Source: Parendozoicomonas sp. Alg238-R29 (GTDB lineage: Bacteria; Pseudomonadota; Gammaproteobacteria; Pseudomonadales; Endozoicomonadaceae). Taken from it: DNA of 43,355 nucleotides. The stretch is taken from NCBI RefSeq assembly GCF_947331445.1, contig NZ_CAMZOG010000035.1, positions 1 through 43,355 of the forward strand. The letters are read 5' to 3'. Positions 34,846 to 43,355 of this stretch are shown here, piece by piece. The stretch's first letter is position 1. Every line of letters begins with the position of its first letter. A model generated the notes under the pieces. It was not told the DNA's origin. It did no database searches and worked only from the letters and a program-made list of their open reading frames with translations. Both the position numbers and the translations under genes were made by a program.

Positions 34846-36324
34846 ATGAACCTGCGTTCCCTTATTATTCCCAGCCTGGCAACACTTGCCGCGCCAACAA
34901 TTGCCGACACTATTGGTGGTATCAAAGACGACAGGCGTCCCGATATCAGCTTTCTTGAAGAGCAGATGTCAGATTTCATGAATTCCAACAATCTGGAAGC
35001 ACGAGTCAGATTGGCGGAGTTTCACCGAGAAAATAAGAAGTCTCTTAACTCTTTCGGTGTAAAAGAAAAACGCAAGGATGAAGGTGCTACAGCGTTGGGT
35101 GTGCAAATTAACTTCCAGTCTGGCTGGTATGCAGATGCCGTTGGGTTTGACGCTTCTCTCTTCACCGTCGGTAACCTGAATTCCCCCTACGATAGAACCA
35201 GAGACTTACTGCTGGTAACAGGTAGCGGGAATAAGACAGGCTTCAGTAAACTTGCGCAAGCCTATGTAAAAGCCAAGTACAGCCTGGAAGATGGCCAAGA
35301 CCCGCTGATTTCATTCAGGGGAGGGCGTGAGCGCATCTACACTGGTTTGATTGCAGGCTCAGGCTCACGCGCTATCCCCTCTGCATGGCAAGGCATTGAT
35401 GTAAAAGGTGGGTACGGAGGGCTATCATACGGCTTTGCTTGGGTTGATCAGATTTCCCTCCGGAGCTCCTCAAACTTTGAAGATCTGAAATCTTTCAAGA
35501 AGAAAGGTACTCCAGAGGGTAAGAACCTTGATGGAACAAATGCTACAACGGACACTTCCCAAGCAGAAAAAATTGATTATGCATGGGGTATAGAACTCGA
35601 CTACGACATCATGGGATTGTCCTTGAAGTATAGGGATAGCCATGCCAAGGACTTTCTGTACACCTACAACCTTGATGCAAGTTACAAGTTCGATATCAGC
35701 CCTGGTTTAGCACTGACATTTAATGCCAAATACTACAAAGAAAAAGAAGACGGTGAATTGTGGACTAGCTATGTATGGGGTTCACCTGCATTTAACAATG
35801 ATGCAGATTTAACTCATTTTAATGTGACTGCAGATATTGGCAATCTGATGCTAATTGCTGGTTACAGCAAAACCAAAGCCTCTTATAAAGATTCAAGCGG
35901 TAACAAGCGCTTGGGTGTTTATTACTACGACTTTGGACCAAATACCCATGGTGGATTTGATATTCCAACATCTATGCTGATTGGCGATTTCTTATACGAC
36001 GACGAGAAGGCATGGATCGTTGGTGCAGGATATAACTTCAAAGATATTGTTCCTGGCCTGACGGCTGAGGTTTTCTACACCAAGGGTGATAACTTCAAAG
36101 ACGGAAGACATAGCGAAAATCTGGAAGAGTATGAAACCGATTTAGACATTAAATACAAATTCCAAACCCCTGCACTTGATGGATTGTCTTTCCGCTTCCG
36201 TTACGGTATCTACCGCCCCGATGGTCGTAAAGCTAATTCTGCCAATAATGGCTTGGGTGCTGACTTTAGCCGAGGACGAGACGACTACCGCATCTACCTT
36301 GATTACCGTGCCAAAGTCTTCTAA
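34846..36324 (+). CDS. OprD-family outer-membrane porin
   Basis: 492 residues. Signal peptide (NLRSLIIPSLATLAAPTIA), then an N-terminal helix-rich stretch and an 18-strand type barrel with alternating residues, for example TALGVQINFQSGWYADAVGF and EKIDYAWGIELDYDIMGLSL. The OprD-like segment DYRIYLDYRAKVF closes the barrel with a terminal phenylalanine, as required for outer-membrane insertion. The family passes basic amino acids or small carboxylates. The neighbouring asparaginase makes an amino-acid or dicarboxylate substrate attractive but unproven. A strong terminator follows. Confidence 0.88.
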   Translation: MNLRSLIIPSLATLAAPTIADTIGGIKDDRRPDISFLEEQMSDFMNSNNLEARVRLAEFHRENKKSLNSFGVKEKRKDEGATALGVQINFQSGWYADAVGFDASLFTVGNLNSPYDRTRDLLLVTGSGNKTGFSKLAQAYVKAKYSLEDGQDPLISFRGGRERIYTGLIAGSGSRAIPSAWQGIDVKGGYGGLSYGFAWVDQISLRSSSNFEDLKSFKKKGTPEGKNLDGTNATTDTSQAEKIDYAWGIELDYDIMGLSLKYRDSHAKDFLYTYNLDASYKFDISPGLALTFNAKYYKEKEDGELWTSYVWGSPAFNNDADLTHFNVTADIGNLMLIAGYSKTKASYKDSSGNKRLGVYYYDFGPNTHGGFDIPTSMLIGDFLYDDEKAWIVGAGYNFKDIVPGLTAEVFYTKGDNFKDGRHSENLEEYETDLDIKYKFQTPALDGLSFRFRYGIYRPDGRKANSANNGLGADFSRGRDDYRIYLDYRAKVF

Positions 36325-36339
36325 AGCAAGTGCACAGTC

Positions 36340-36371
36340 AGTGTGAAATGCCAATAGTGTGAAATGCCAAA
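36340..36371. repeat. 16-bp tandem duplication after the porin stop
   Basis: AGTGTGAAATGCCAAT (36340-36355) is repeated as AGTGTGAAATGCCAAA (36356-36371), one mismatch in the last base. The second copy runs into the terminator stem. Confidence 0.85.
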
Positions 36372-36402
36372 AAGCTTAGCAAACTGTATTGCTAAGCTTT
36401 TT
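36369..36402. terminator. bidirectional rho-independent terminator
   Basis: Perfect 14-bp inverted repeat AAAAAGCTTAGCAA (36369-36382) and TTGCTAAGCTTTTT (36389-36402) with a 6-base loop. It serves the porin on the plus strand and the convergent DUF2059 gene, whose stop codon (36403-36401) lies in the stem. Confidence 0.9.
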
Positions 36403-37180
36403 ATTTAAAAGCCTCAACCAATGATGCTGTAATAGCTTTATTTAAAGATTGAATGGCTGGCGTATCATAATACGATACATACTCCTGCAACTGCTCATCC
36501 GACATAAAACGATAAGTAAACAAAAACTGTCGAGTAACCATCTCTTCATACTCAGCCCGCATAGAAGACATCTGATTCCGCATACTGGTTTCAAACTGTG
36601 CGGGAATTTTCTCACTCCCAATCATAATTTCGGCAGCGGAAAGAGCACCGCTGATCATCATGTTCATAGTTGTATCAACAGCCCCGGTTTTTTGTACAAG
36701 ATCCCGAACAAGATCAAGACGCACCTGACGAGGTAGCTTTTTCTGCAGTTGAACAGACACATAGTTTTCCAAATCGTTCAGGTTGTCTGGGTTGTTGGCT
36801 CTATTTTCCAAACGAACAGCCTTCTGCCAGACATCCCCTCCCATAACCTTAATAATTTCGTCTAAATATTCGTCAGACAATTCCCGAGCCAACACATTCT
36901 GAACAGTGTTTCTAAGTCGCGCAGGAGCATATTTTGCAGTCAACCCCTCTTCGAGGCGGGAAAGAAGCTGCAGGCTCATTTCATTATCTGGCAGTTCACT
37001 TCTTCCCATACGCAAACCTTCTTCAGTGAAGGTATGCCCCATATAGGCAAACTGTTTTTCCAACCCGGAAAGGTCATACACCTTCTGAAGGATTTGTTGA
37101 TCAACAGACCCTTCAGCAAAAGCAAAAGAAGAGAGGAAACTTAATAGAGTGAAGCGAAGAACTCTTTGCAGGCAATTCAT
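36401..37180 (-). CDS. exported DUF2059 protein
   Basis: 259 residues from ATG 37180, which has GGGA upstream and leads straight into a signal peptide (LQRVLRFTLLSFLSSFAFA); an ATG 15 bases earlier is less likely. The C-terminal half carries the DUF2059 pattern: EEMVTRQFLFTYRFMSDEQL, QEYVSYYDTPAIQSLNKAIT. A related, weaker repeat of the same fold is visible in the first half (ARELSDEYLDEIIKVMG). The domain is all-helical, periplasmic and of unknown function. Confidence 0.82.
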   Translation of the reverse strand: MNCLQRVLRFTLLSFLSSFAFAEGSVDQQILQKVYDLSGLEKQFAYMGHTFTEEGLRMGRSELPDNEMSLQLLSRLEEGLTAKYAPARLRNTVQNVLARELSDEYLDEIIKVMGGDVWQKAVRLENRANNPDNLNDLENYVSVQLQKKLPRQVRLDLVRDLVQKTGAVDTTMNMMISGALSAAEIMIGSEKIPAQFETSMRNQMSSMRAEYEEMVTRQFLFTYRFMSDEQLQEYVSYYDTPAIQSLNKAITASLVEAFK

Positions 37181-37251
37181 ATTAATCCCGTCCATTGGGT
37201 TTTTATTATTAATAACCAGTGTAAAAGCTGATCATAACTCTGATCAAGTAT

Positions 37252-37983
37252 CTAGCTAGATATGCGATACCAGAACATGCCTGCATATTCATGCAACGCT
37301 AGCTGACTTTTACGAAGATAACGAACATTGGGCAACCAGGCTTCCAAACTCATTACAGATAATTGTGTAGATGCCTGTGCAGTTGGCGCAGCTATAACAG
37401 TAAAACCCACCTGCTCAAATACTGATTTCGCGCGAGGCAAGTGCCACGCATGACTAACCAGTAAAATCCGTTGTGCATTATATTGTTTTAAAATATCAGC
37501 ACTATGTTCTGCATTTTCCCGAGTTGTTCTGCTGGAAGAATCCAGCCATTGAACTGTAGCGCCATGATTCTCCAGAAAGGTTTTCATAACACGGGCTTCA
37601 TTAATACCATAACGACTTCCTCCGGAAACCAGAAGCGGTAAGCCGGTTTCTGTATGAAGCATCAGCCCGTAGCGCAATCGCTGTAACAGCAGAGGTCCCG
37701 GTTGGGGTGTCATTTCATATTCCGGAGTATTTCCCAGAACACCCGTTCCTAAAATCACTATAGCGTCAGCTTTTTCCTGACCCGAAATAAAATGAAAAAC
37801 TTTCTCTGTCTCAAGGCCTTTCATCAGTGCGTTGGACACTGCAGCTGTAGACAGTAAATAAAGAGAAGTGCATGAAATCAAGACCAAAGCAAAAGACAGG
37901 TAACGAAAGCGAAACCAGCACAATAGCGCAATCAGCAGAATCACAAGCTGAATACCTGGTGGCTGGAGTAAACTTTTCAACAT
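37252..37983 (-). CDS. YdcF/SanA-family (DUF218) membrane-anchored protein
   Basis: 243 residues. Two N-terminal membrane helices (IQLVILLIALLCWF and LSFALVLISCTSLYLL) are followed by the DUF218 Rossmann-like domain: ADAIVILGTGV, LRYGLMLHTETGLPLLVSGG, ARVMKTFLENHGATVQWLDS, SSRTTRENAEHSADILK, ILLVSHAWHLPRAKSVFEQV. This is the ElyC/YdcF architecture linked in E. coli to cell-envelope and undecaprenyl-phosphate handling. Its ATG lies 5 bases after the ldhA stop, so the two are probably co-transcribed, although no functional link is known. Confidence 0.88.
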   Translation of the reverse strand: MLKSLLQPPGIQLVILLIALLCWFRFRYLSFALVLISCTSLYLLSTAAVSNALMKGLETEKVFHFISGQEKADAIVILGTGVLGNTPEYEMTPQPGPLLLQRLRYGLMLHTETGLPLLVSGGSRYGINEARVMKTFLENHGATVQWLDSSSRTTRENAEHSADILKQYNAQRILLVSHAWHLPRAKSVFEQVGFTVIAAPTAQASTQLSVMSLEAWLPNVRYLRKSQLALHEYAGMFWYRISS

Positions 37984-37988
37984 AAAAA

Positions 37989-38996
37989 CTATCCAATTAG
38001 CTGAGGCTTCACAGTATTCTCACAGGAACCTGTGCGCTCAAAAGTCTTGATATTATTAACTGTCGTATTAGCTATCGACTCCAAAGCTTCACGGGTAAAG
38101 AAGCCCTGATGTCCGGTTACCATTACATTGGGGAAGGTTAGCAAGCGCTGAAATACATCATCCTGTATAACTTCTTCGGATAAATCTCTGAAGAACAAAT
38201 CACCTTCCTGCTCATAAACATCAATTCCCAGATAACCGAGATCTCCTGCTTTCAACGCACGAATAACGGCGGGTGTATCGATAAGAGCACCACGACTGGT
38301 ATTAATCAACATAGCTCCGGGTTTCATCTGTGCCAGAGAAGTGCAATTAATCAGATGGTGAGTATCCTCTGTCAGCGGGCAGTGCAGACTGACAATATCA
38401 CTCTGTTGATAAAGCTGATCCAATTCTACCGACTTTATGCCTAACTTTTTGGCACCATCATCGGTGAGGAAAGGATCGTAGGCTAAAACATCCATACCAA
38501 AGCCAAGTAGTATTTTCGCCGTTGCCCTGCCAATAGCTCCCATACCTATCAGACCAGCCGTATGCCCGCAAAGGTTAAAGCCCAACAATCCATGAAGGTT
38601 GAAATTGCCTTCACGAACCCGGTTCCAGGCTTTATGGGTTTTGCGGTTTAAAGACATAATCATAGCCACGGTATGTTCAGCCACCGCTTCAGGAGAATAC
38701 GCAGGAACACGAACTATCGTGATTCCTGATTGTTCTGCTGTTTCTACATCCACCTGATTAAAACCAGCACAACGAAGAGCAATGAGTTTTATATTTAACT
38801 CATCAAGCCGGAGAAGCACATCTTTGCTCAGATCATCATTTACAAAAACACAGATTGCCTCAAAACCTTCAGTCAGGCTGGCTGTCGAGAGATCAAGCCG
38901 TGCTTTCTGATAAACAAGATTCACACCACTGTTAACAAGCACCCGATCAAAAACTGGTCTCTCATAACTCTGGGTGCTGAACATCAGAGTTTTCAT
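37989..38996 (-). CDS. ldhA: D-lactate dehydrogenase (fermentative) LdhA
   Basis: 335 residues. NAD-dependent D-2-hydroxyacid dehydrogenase reducing pyruvate to D-lactate. The NAD-binding motif GLIGMGAIGRATAKILLGFG is present. The catalytic residues are in NTSRGALIDT (Arg), GIDVYEQEGDLFF (Glu) and VTGHQGFFT (His). The FNQVDVETAEQ and VAEHTVAMIMSLNRKTHKAW segments are typical of the LdhA branch of the family. GAGTGG precedes the ATG. Followed at 5 bases by the YdcF-family gene. Confidence 0.93.
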   Translation of the reverse strand: MKTLMFSTQSYERPVFDRVLVNSGVNLVYQKARLDLSTASLTEGFEAICVFVNDDLSKDVLLRLDELNIKLIALRCAGFNQVDVETAEQSGITIVRVPAYSPEAVAEHTVAMIMSLNRKTHKAWNRVREGNFNLHGLLGFNLCGHTAGLIGMGAIGRATAKILLGFGMDVLAYDPFLTDDGAKKLGIKSVELDQLYQQSDIVSLHCPLTEDTHHLINCTSLAQMKPGAMLINTSRGALIDTPAVIRALKAGDLGYLGIDVYEQEGDLFFRDLSEEVIQDDVFQRLLTFPNVMVTGHQGFFTREALESIANTTVNNIKTFERTGSCENTVKPQLIG

Positions 38997-39099
38997 AGCC
39001 CACTCTCATTTCTGTAAAACCATTATTTTTATATTCTGAATGTAATACAGAGAAGAGCAATGCATACAGTCTTTTCTAAAAAACCGTATGCATTAACAA

Positions 39100-40035
39100 T
39101 TAAAGATGTGGGGCAATAAAATCCGGGGCTATCCCAGCTTCTGCTATTGCTTGATCAATATCTGTTCCCATATAAACACCGCACTCCAGCAGCAGCGTTT
39201 TGAATCCCATGGCGTTGCCACCCAGAATGTCGGTGTAAAGAGTGTCACCCACCATCAGCACCCGGGATGGATCAGTAACACAATGACGCTCAGCAACAGT
39301 CTGGAAAATAGTGTTTCCCGGCTTACCAAACAACATAGGAACCGCTCTCTGATCAGTGGCTTCCACAAGATTATCCATAAAATAACCTGGCGTGGCATTG
39401 ATATGGATTTGCCCATCAATAAAATACGGTGCACCCATATCCGGGTTGCCTACAGCCATTGTGAACTGACGACCTTCAGCGGATTTCAAAAGATTATCCT
39501 GCATGTCCTGGGTCCAGCCAGTACCTACCATAAATAAGATGCTGTCTACTTGCTCCGGAATCGCACCATTGCACTCGTTCAGACGAACCATTCCTTCAAG
39601 CAGTTTATCGGTTGGATGAGGTAATGGAGCGATTACGCCCCAGCGTTCCGGGTTTTCAACAGTTGCCAGCCAGCTTTCTGTAACATCCAGGCTGGTAACA
39701 ACTTCTTCGTTAGCAAAATCAAAGCCTCTGGCAGCATACTTCTCAGCAGCCACATATTGATTGGTCATTGTGTCATTGGAAACCACACAGAATGCTTTGC
39801 CCCGTTCGCGCATCATGGCAATGGCTTCCACTGCACCATCAATAGCTTCCACACCCCGGCAGAGCACACCGTATGAATCCAGCATAATCAGGTCGAACTG
39901 ATCCAGAACTTCTTCTATTCCCGAAATTTTTCTGGGTGCTGCCTCCGAATTTTTCACCGGTGGGTACCAGTTCAAACGGCGGGAATAACACTGATTCAGG
40001 ATCGACAGATTAATCTCAATCATTGGGTTGCTCAC
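39100..40035 (-). CDS. HAD-superfamily class IIA hydrolase-like protein
   Basis: 311 residues. Motif I reads FDLIMLDSYGVLCRG: the nucleophile Asp is present, but the second Asp of the usual DxD is Tyr, as in the branch of class IIA proteins with DxWGVL. The other motifs are FCVVSNDTMTNQ (motif II), a lysine in PMLFGKPGNTIFQ (motif III) and VLMVGDTLYTDILGGNAMGF (motif IV). The large C2 cap with VGNPDMG and DGQIHINATPGYF lies between II and III. Likely a phosphatase for a small phospho-metabolite, if active. The start is GTG 40035 or ATG 40023; both are plausible. Confidence 0.85.
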   Translation of the reverse strand: MSNPMIEINLSILNQCYSRRLNWYPPVKNSEAAPRKISGIEEVLDQFDLIMLDSYGVLCRGVEAIDGAVEAIAMMRERGKAFCVVSNDTMTNQYVAAEKYAARGFDFANEEVVTSLDVTESWLATVENPERWGVIAPLPHPTDKLLEGMVRLNECNGAIPEQVDSILFMVGTGWTQDMQDNLLKSAEGRQFTMAVGNPDMGAPYFIDGQIHINATPGYFMDNLVEATDQRAVPMLFGKPGNTIFQTVAERHCVTDPSRVLMVGDTLYTDILGGNAMGFKTLLLECGVYMGTDIDQAIAEAGIAPDFIAPHL

Positions 40036-40073
40036 ATTTTCAGGAAGCGGAAGAAAAATATCCCTCGATTATA

Positions 40074-40339
40074 TCAGTTTCGCTTTCCCGGTTTCGGAGA
40101 GATATGCATAGTGATGTCCGCAGAGAACACCTCTGTACCATTGGTATCTTTTACAGAGACAGGAACAATTACATCCTGTTCGCTTTCCCACCCTGCTGCC
40201 AGGACAATAGAAGCTCTGCTGAAAAATAAGCGCGATCAAACAAGGTTAAAGAGTTTTCAGGGGCTGATTGCAGCTCTTTGGTGAACTCGGACACAAAAGA
40301 ATCAGGCTTGAATAATACTTCAAGTCCGATTGTCCTCAT
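40074..40339 (-). pseudogene. frameshifted hotdog-like (DUF4442-type?) remnant
   Basis: Two frames join into one protein-like sequence. Starting at ATG 40339 it reads MRTIGLEVLFKPDSFVSEFT with KELQSAPENSLTLFDRAYFS, shifts frame near 40215, and ends with ASIVLAAGWESEQDVIVPVS and DTNGTEVFSADITMHISPK at TGA 40076-40074. The GLEVLFK start and the V-V-AD-T-HIS end strand resemble the second half of DUF4442-type thioesterase-like proteins. The first half with the active-site helix is absent. The family is tentative; the frame break is visible. Confidence 0.4.
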
Positions 40340-40617
40340 CCCTGCCTATGGCTGCAAGCTCTTAAGCGAGTGGTATTAGTTATATAAGAGCGTATTTTTA
40401 ATAACGGCAGCTGGCGGAAAACGTCATTCAACTCTCCCAGGGTTTGAGGTTTACTACCTCTGAGTTCATTAGGAAACCAACGATCCATGGCTTTGTGAAA
40501 AAACGAATCTTTGTTATAGTGCGCTCTTCTCTGTTTTGATATTCCACCACCATAACTCAGAACCAAAACGGCCTGTTTGAAGGTTGTGACATACTCAAAA
40601 AGATCCACACCACCCAA
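40336..40617 (-). other. unassigned 93-codon open frame in gene debris
   Basis: The product begins GGVDLFEYVTTFKQAVLVLS and has a mixed, globular-looking composition, but there is no ATG start (only TTG 40617), an upstream TAA within 20 codons, and no known motif. Its stop overlaps the hotdog-like remnant by 4 bases. It may be a piece of the same decaying locus. Confidence 0.3.
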
Positions 40618-40657
40618 TATTTCATAGCCGACACAGACCCTTTATAGCTAAGGTAAC

Positions 40658-40930
40658 TTAGCCCAGAGTCCCGGAATAGACGTCATTGATATCATGGAGG
40701 AACTCTCTGACCTGTTCTTCTGTAATGAGCGAATCAAGATAACCAGGGTCATGGTTCAGGAGCTGGATAATTGCCTGATTTGATTTGATCTGAAACAGCC
40801 TTCAAACGGTTCCCGTCTAGCAACAATGAGGGGATGTATTTCGGTCAGGACCTCTCCATTCTATGCCAATTTAAACCCAGTACGCGCAGGCATGGCCAAT
40901 CTGCCGGAGACATCTCGGTATGCAATAAAG
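40658..40930 (-). pseudogene. decayed gene in three frames
   Basis: Successive protein-like pieces appear on the minus strand in different frames: MSPADWPCLRVLGLNWHRME (ending at a TGA), then VLTEIHPLIVARREPFEGCF, then QIKSNQAIIQLLNHDPGYLD with EEQVREFLHDINDVYSGTLG and a TAA at 40660-40658. Two small frameshifts would join them. I do not recognise the family. Composition and continuity argue that this was once a gene. Confidence 0.4.
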
Positions 40931-41136
40931 AGCCATGAATTTTTTATGGTTTTGTTCATTTCTTTTTAATGTTCAGGGCTATAGAATCTTCGAAATTAAA
41001 ACATGTTTTTTAATGAGCAGCTGGGTTTCAGGTAACGGATTTTTTGGTTGAAAAATGAATCAGCTGTAGGCTTGGTATTAAGAGAAGTGCTCTGTATCAG
41101 GCCTGTTTATTAACAAGTCAGATAAGGACTCTGGTG
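40931..41136. other. AT-rich region before the cytochrome c gene
   Basis: Contains several T- and A-runs and must carry the promoter of the cytochrome gene, but no -35/-10 pair with a good spacer could be chosen. No gene is seen. Confidence 0.4.
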
Positions 41137-41769
41137 ATGTATTTTAAGCGTACTCTACTCGTTGCAGTGACAGCGGTGGCAGCAACGTTATCTGTTCCTT
41201 CCTCTTCTGCTGATCTTAGCGTTGGTGAAGCGTCTTTTCAGATTTGCCGAACGTGTCACGGCTCTCAGGGAGAAGGTCAGCAAGCCTTGCACAGTCCGAA
41301 CCTGACGGGGCTACCGGCTTGGTACATTGAGCGTCAACTCCAAAACTACAAGCAGGGAATCCGAGGCGGTCATCCCAAGGATGCTATCGGTGCCCAGATG
41401 CGTCAGATGTCTATGACATTGGCAAGTGATAGTGAGGTTGCAAGTGTGGCTGCATATATTACAACGTTGTCAGTAACAACGCCTGCGCCCACCATGGAGG
41501 GGGACGCAGCTAGAGGGCAGCCTTTCTACACAGTGTGTCGTACATGTCACGGGCAATATGCTGAAGGAATGAAGGTGAAGAACGCGCCGCCATTGGCAAA
41601 CTTGAATGATTGGTACCTGTTAAGGCAGCTGAATAACTTCAAAGAAGGAGTCCGTGGGGCGCACCCCAAAGACAGCTACGGCGCGGAGATGACGCCGATG
41701 GCGTACACGCTGGTGGATGAGCAGGCGATGGAAGACGTTATCGCGTATATCACCAGCCTGAAAAAATAA
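41137..41769 (+). CDS. periplasmic di-haem cytochrome c (c4-like)
   Basis: 210 residues from ATG 41137, preceded by AAGGA at 8 bases; the GTG 3 bases upstream is not needed. The signal peptide is FKRTLLVAVTAVAATLSVPS. Two tandem class I cytochrome domains follow, each with a CRTCHG haem site (37-41 and 134-138) and a distal methionine region (RQMSMTLASD and TPMAYTLVDE). Both halves share the pattern W-Y-RQL-NFK-GVRG-HPKD. The layout matches c4-type cytochromes that feed electrons to terminal oxidases. A terminator follows. Confidence 0.92.
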   Translation: MYFKRTLLVAVTAVAATLSVPSSSADLSVGEASFQICRTCHGSQGEGQQALHSPNLTGLPAWYIERQLQNYKQGIRGGHPKDAIGAQMRQMSMTLASDSEVASVAAYITTLSVTTPAPTMEGDAARGQPFYTVCRTCHGQYAEGMKVKNAPPLANLNDWYLLRQLNNFKEGVRGAHPKDSYGAEMTPMAYTLVDEQAMEDVIAYITSLKK

Positions 41770-41787
41770 CGTAAATATTGTCATCTG

Positions 41788-41824
41788 AAAAAGGTGTGGC
41801 TTGTGAATAGCTGCACCTTTTTTC
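41788..41824 (+). terminator. rho-independent terminator after the cytochrome gene
   Basis: AAAAAGGTG (41788-41796) pairs with CACCTTTTT, with four further inner pairs (GGCT/AGCT) after a two-base mismatch, and six T's at the end. It is 19 bases after the stop codon. Confidence 0.8.
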
Positions 41825-41958
41825 GTTATGATACCCCTCTTCTCCTTTATCCTCTGAAGATCTTCAAGACAGGCTTCAATATCTTCCCACCACACATGCT
41901 CAAGAACGCCATCGGCCACAGGCTTCTGTCTATCGCAGGCCACAAGGACGGGGACCTT
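41825..41958 (-). pseudogene. unidentified gene fragment
   Basis: The minus-strand frame opens after a TAA (41961-41959) and reads KVPVLVACDRQKPVADGVLE, then HVWWEDIEACLEDLQRIKEK. It looks strongly protein-like, with a conserved-looking WWEDIEACL segment, then passes into the terminator and cytochrome gene. It is therefore cut at both ends. I cannot name the family. Confidence 0.4.
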
Positions 41959-42133
41959 TTAAACAGGATGCACCTTCTTTCGAAGAGCGTCTGGCCTGGA
42001 TGGTTTCTTTTTCAAACCACCGCGTTCTCGTGGTGCACGACTAAGGTTCCTTGAACCTTGTTAACACCAGTTCCTAATGGACTTTTTTCAACAGTTTGAC
42101 CAGTATTTGCTGGCTTGGTTCTGGTTTTTTGGG

Positions 42134-42488
<355 letters not shown>

Positions 42489-42998
42489 GTAGGTATCGCC
42501 TGGCTCACTTACGCCTTACCCTTGCTGGTAACCTGGTTGCTATCACTGGGGTTGCGTATAGAAACTTTTGCTTTGAAGCATTTTCTGGCATTGATAACAG
42601 TTGTGGCCGGAACCTTTCTATTTTTATGGCAGCCAGCGGTTCGCTCCTATTTTCCTGCGTCACAGCAGAGTTCAGGTTTTACACACCCTTTGTTGTGGCT
42701 GATCCTGTTAGCGCTGGTGCCGATATGTCTGGGTTCGGCCAACATTTACCGGGTTAGGTTCTGGTCGGCCAACCTGCCTGTTCTGCATGTAGCACTTATA
42801 ACTAATCTGTTCTCAGCCATAAGTTATCTGCTGGTACTCCCAGTTCTGGAAGTTCAAGCACTGCCTAACCTGAATGTGTTCATGAACAGTAATATTTTTG
42901 GGTTACTGATTTTGGTTGCTGTGCTTGGAGGTGCAAATCAACTGTTACTGTTTTCACTTCATCGTACTGCTGTGCCGGTTTTTATTAGTCAAATTGGT
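42489..42998 (+). pseudogene. internal fragment of an EamA/DMT-family transporter
   Basis: The plus-strand frame reads VGIAWLTYALPLLVTWLLSL, ALKHFLALITVVAGTFLFLW and, after a loop, several more hydrophobic helices up to RTAVPVFISQIG. The P-ll--W--L pattern followed by a G-F-FLF helix is typical of drug/metabolite transporters. The first helices are missing where the frame meets the LysR fragment. The last ones are cut off at about 42999 by an IS1595-type element, after which the frame continues into unrelated sequence. Confidence 0.75.
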
Positions 42999-43355
42999 GG
43001 CTCTGTTCACAATACATGTTGGTGCATGAACTATACTTCTGAGCACCGGTTTCTGTCGTGTAATTGGAACCATCGTCATGCAGCAAACACAATTCCAAGA
43101 GTTCCTGAAATCTCTCAGTACATTGTCCCCTGAACAGCTGACATGTTTGCACACAACCCTACCGCCATGCCCGAAAACGCCAGAGGTTACGGGCAATAGT
43201 CGTCTTCTTGAGCGTCTCAAATATTACTTTGATCAGCACCCGCGGTGCCCTCGCTGCACCTGTGAATCCATGACGCGCTGGGGGCAGAATGCTGGTCATC
43301 AACGCTACCGCTGCAACGCATGCGGGCGTACCTGTAACGCATTGAGCGGCACGCC
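42999..43355 (+). mobile_element. left part of an IS1595-type insertion sequence
   Basis: The EamA frame is lost at GGCTCTGTTCACAATAC, which fits the inverted-repeat start of IS1595-like elements, and a transposase gene begins 79 bases inside. The right end and target duplication lie outside the window. The boundary is placed by loss of EamA similarity and is accurate to a few bases at best. Confidence 0.65.
43078..43355 (+). CDS. IS1595-family transposase, N-terminal part
   Basis: 92 codons from ATG 43078, running off the window. The start MQQTQFQEFLKSLSTLSPEQ is a helical lead typical of the family. A zinc ribbon follows: HPRCPRCTC with GQNAGHQRYRCNACGRTCNA and LSGT. The DDE/DDN catalytic part lies beyond the window, so integrity cannot be judged. 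Confidence 0.82.
   Translation, partial: MQQTQFQEFLKSLSTLSPEQLTCLHTTLPPCPKTPEVTGNSRLLERLKYYFDQHPRCPRCTCESMTRWGQNAGHQRYRCNACGRTCNALSGT

Overview
The window looks like chromosome from a marine gammaproteobacterium of the Oceanospirillales/Endozoicomonas type. This is inferred from gene content and order (thiE-hemL, miaB and the ybeZ-ybeY-corC-lnt block, DUF1820, an OprD-family porin, a Marinobacter-type fatty acyl-CoA reductase) and from the many decayed genes and insertion-sequence scraps. It was not tested by alignment. No tRNA, rRNA or CRISPR array was recognised.

Layout. 1-2500 is an accessory edge: a terminator, the broken C-terminal end of an alpha-type (CS1/TcfC-like) fimbrial usher, an intact secreted protein with two pilin-like domains, an IS256-type transposase scrap and a 10-bp tandem repeat. 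2592-12018 is mostly core: an Mpo1-like (DUF962) membrane protein, a DAACS-family symporter, radA, a large exported protein with a kinase domain, thiE-hemL with a coupled membrane protein, a CAP-domain protein and DUF1820. 12108-16926 (minus strand) is a tight three-gene set: an AgpS-like FAD oxidase, a GlpD-like dehydrogenase and an FGGY kinase, best read as glycerol or glycerol-ether catabolism. A hotdog thioesterase, a ridA scrap and miaB follow.

20273-28083 is a lipid and efflux block: an operon of periplasmic adaptor, RND permease and acyl-CoA thioesterase, a divergent TetR regulator with an unusually clean shared promoter/operator, and a two-domain alcohol-forming fatty acyl-CoA reductase. 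Together with a broken GGDEF-EAL gene this block lies between miaB and ybeZ, which are normally adjacent. 28512-32355 is ybeZ-ybeY-corC-lnt in classical order. 32436-41769 holds an orphan protein, a type II-like asparaginase without a signal peptide, an OprD porin, a DUF2059 protein, the pair ldhA and a YdcF-family gene, a HAD phosphatase-like gene, gene debris and a di-haem cytochrome c.

41824-43355 is a scrapyard: an unidentified gene end, an IstB (IS21) end, a LysR regulator end and an EamA transporter middle abut one another. The EamA frame is cut by an IS1595-type element that runs off the window.

The points most worth a second look are the exported kinase-like protein, the RND plus thioesterase plus acyl-CoA reductase block inside a conserved operon, the AgpS/GlpD/FGGY operon, the divergent promoter palindrome, the tandem-pilin gene coupled to a dead usher, and repeated short tandem duplications in and beside genes.
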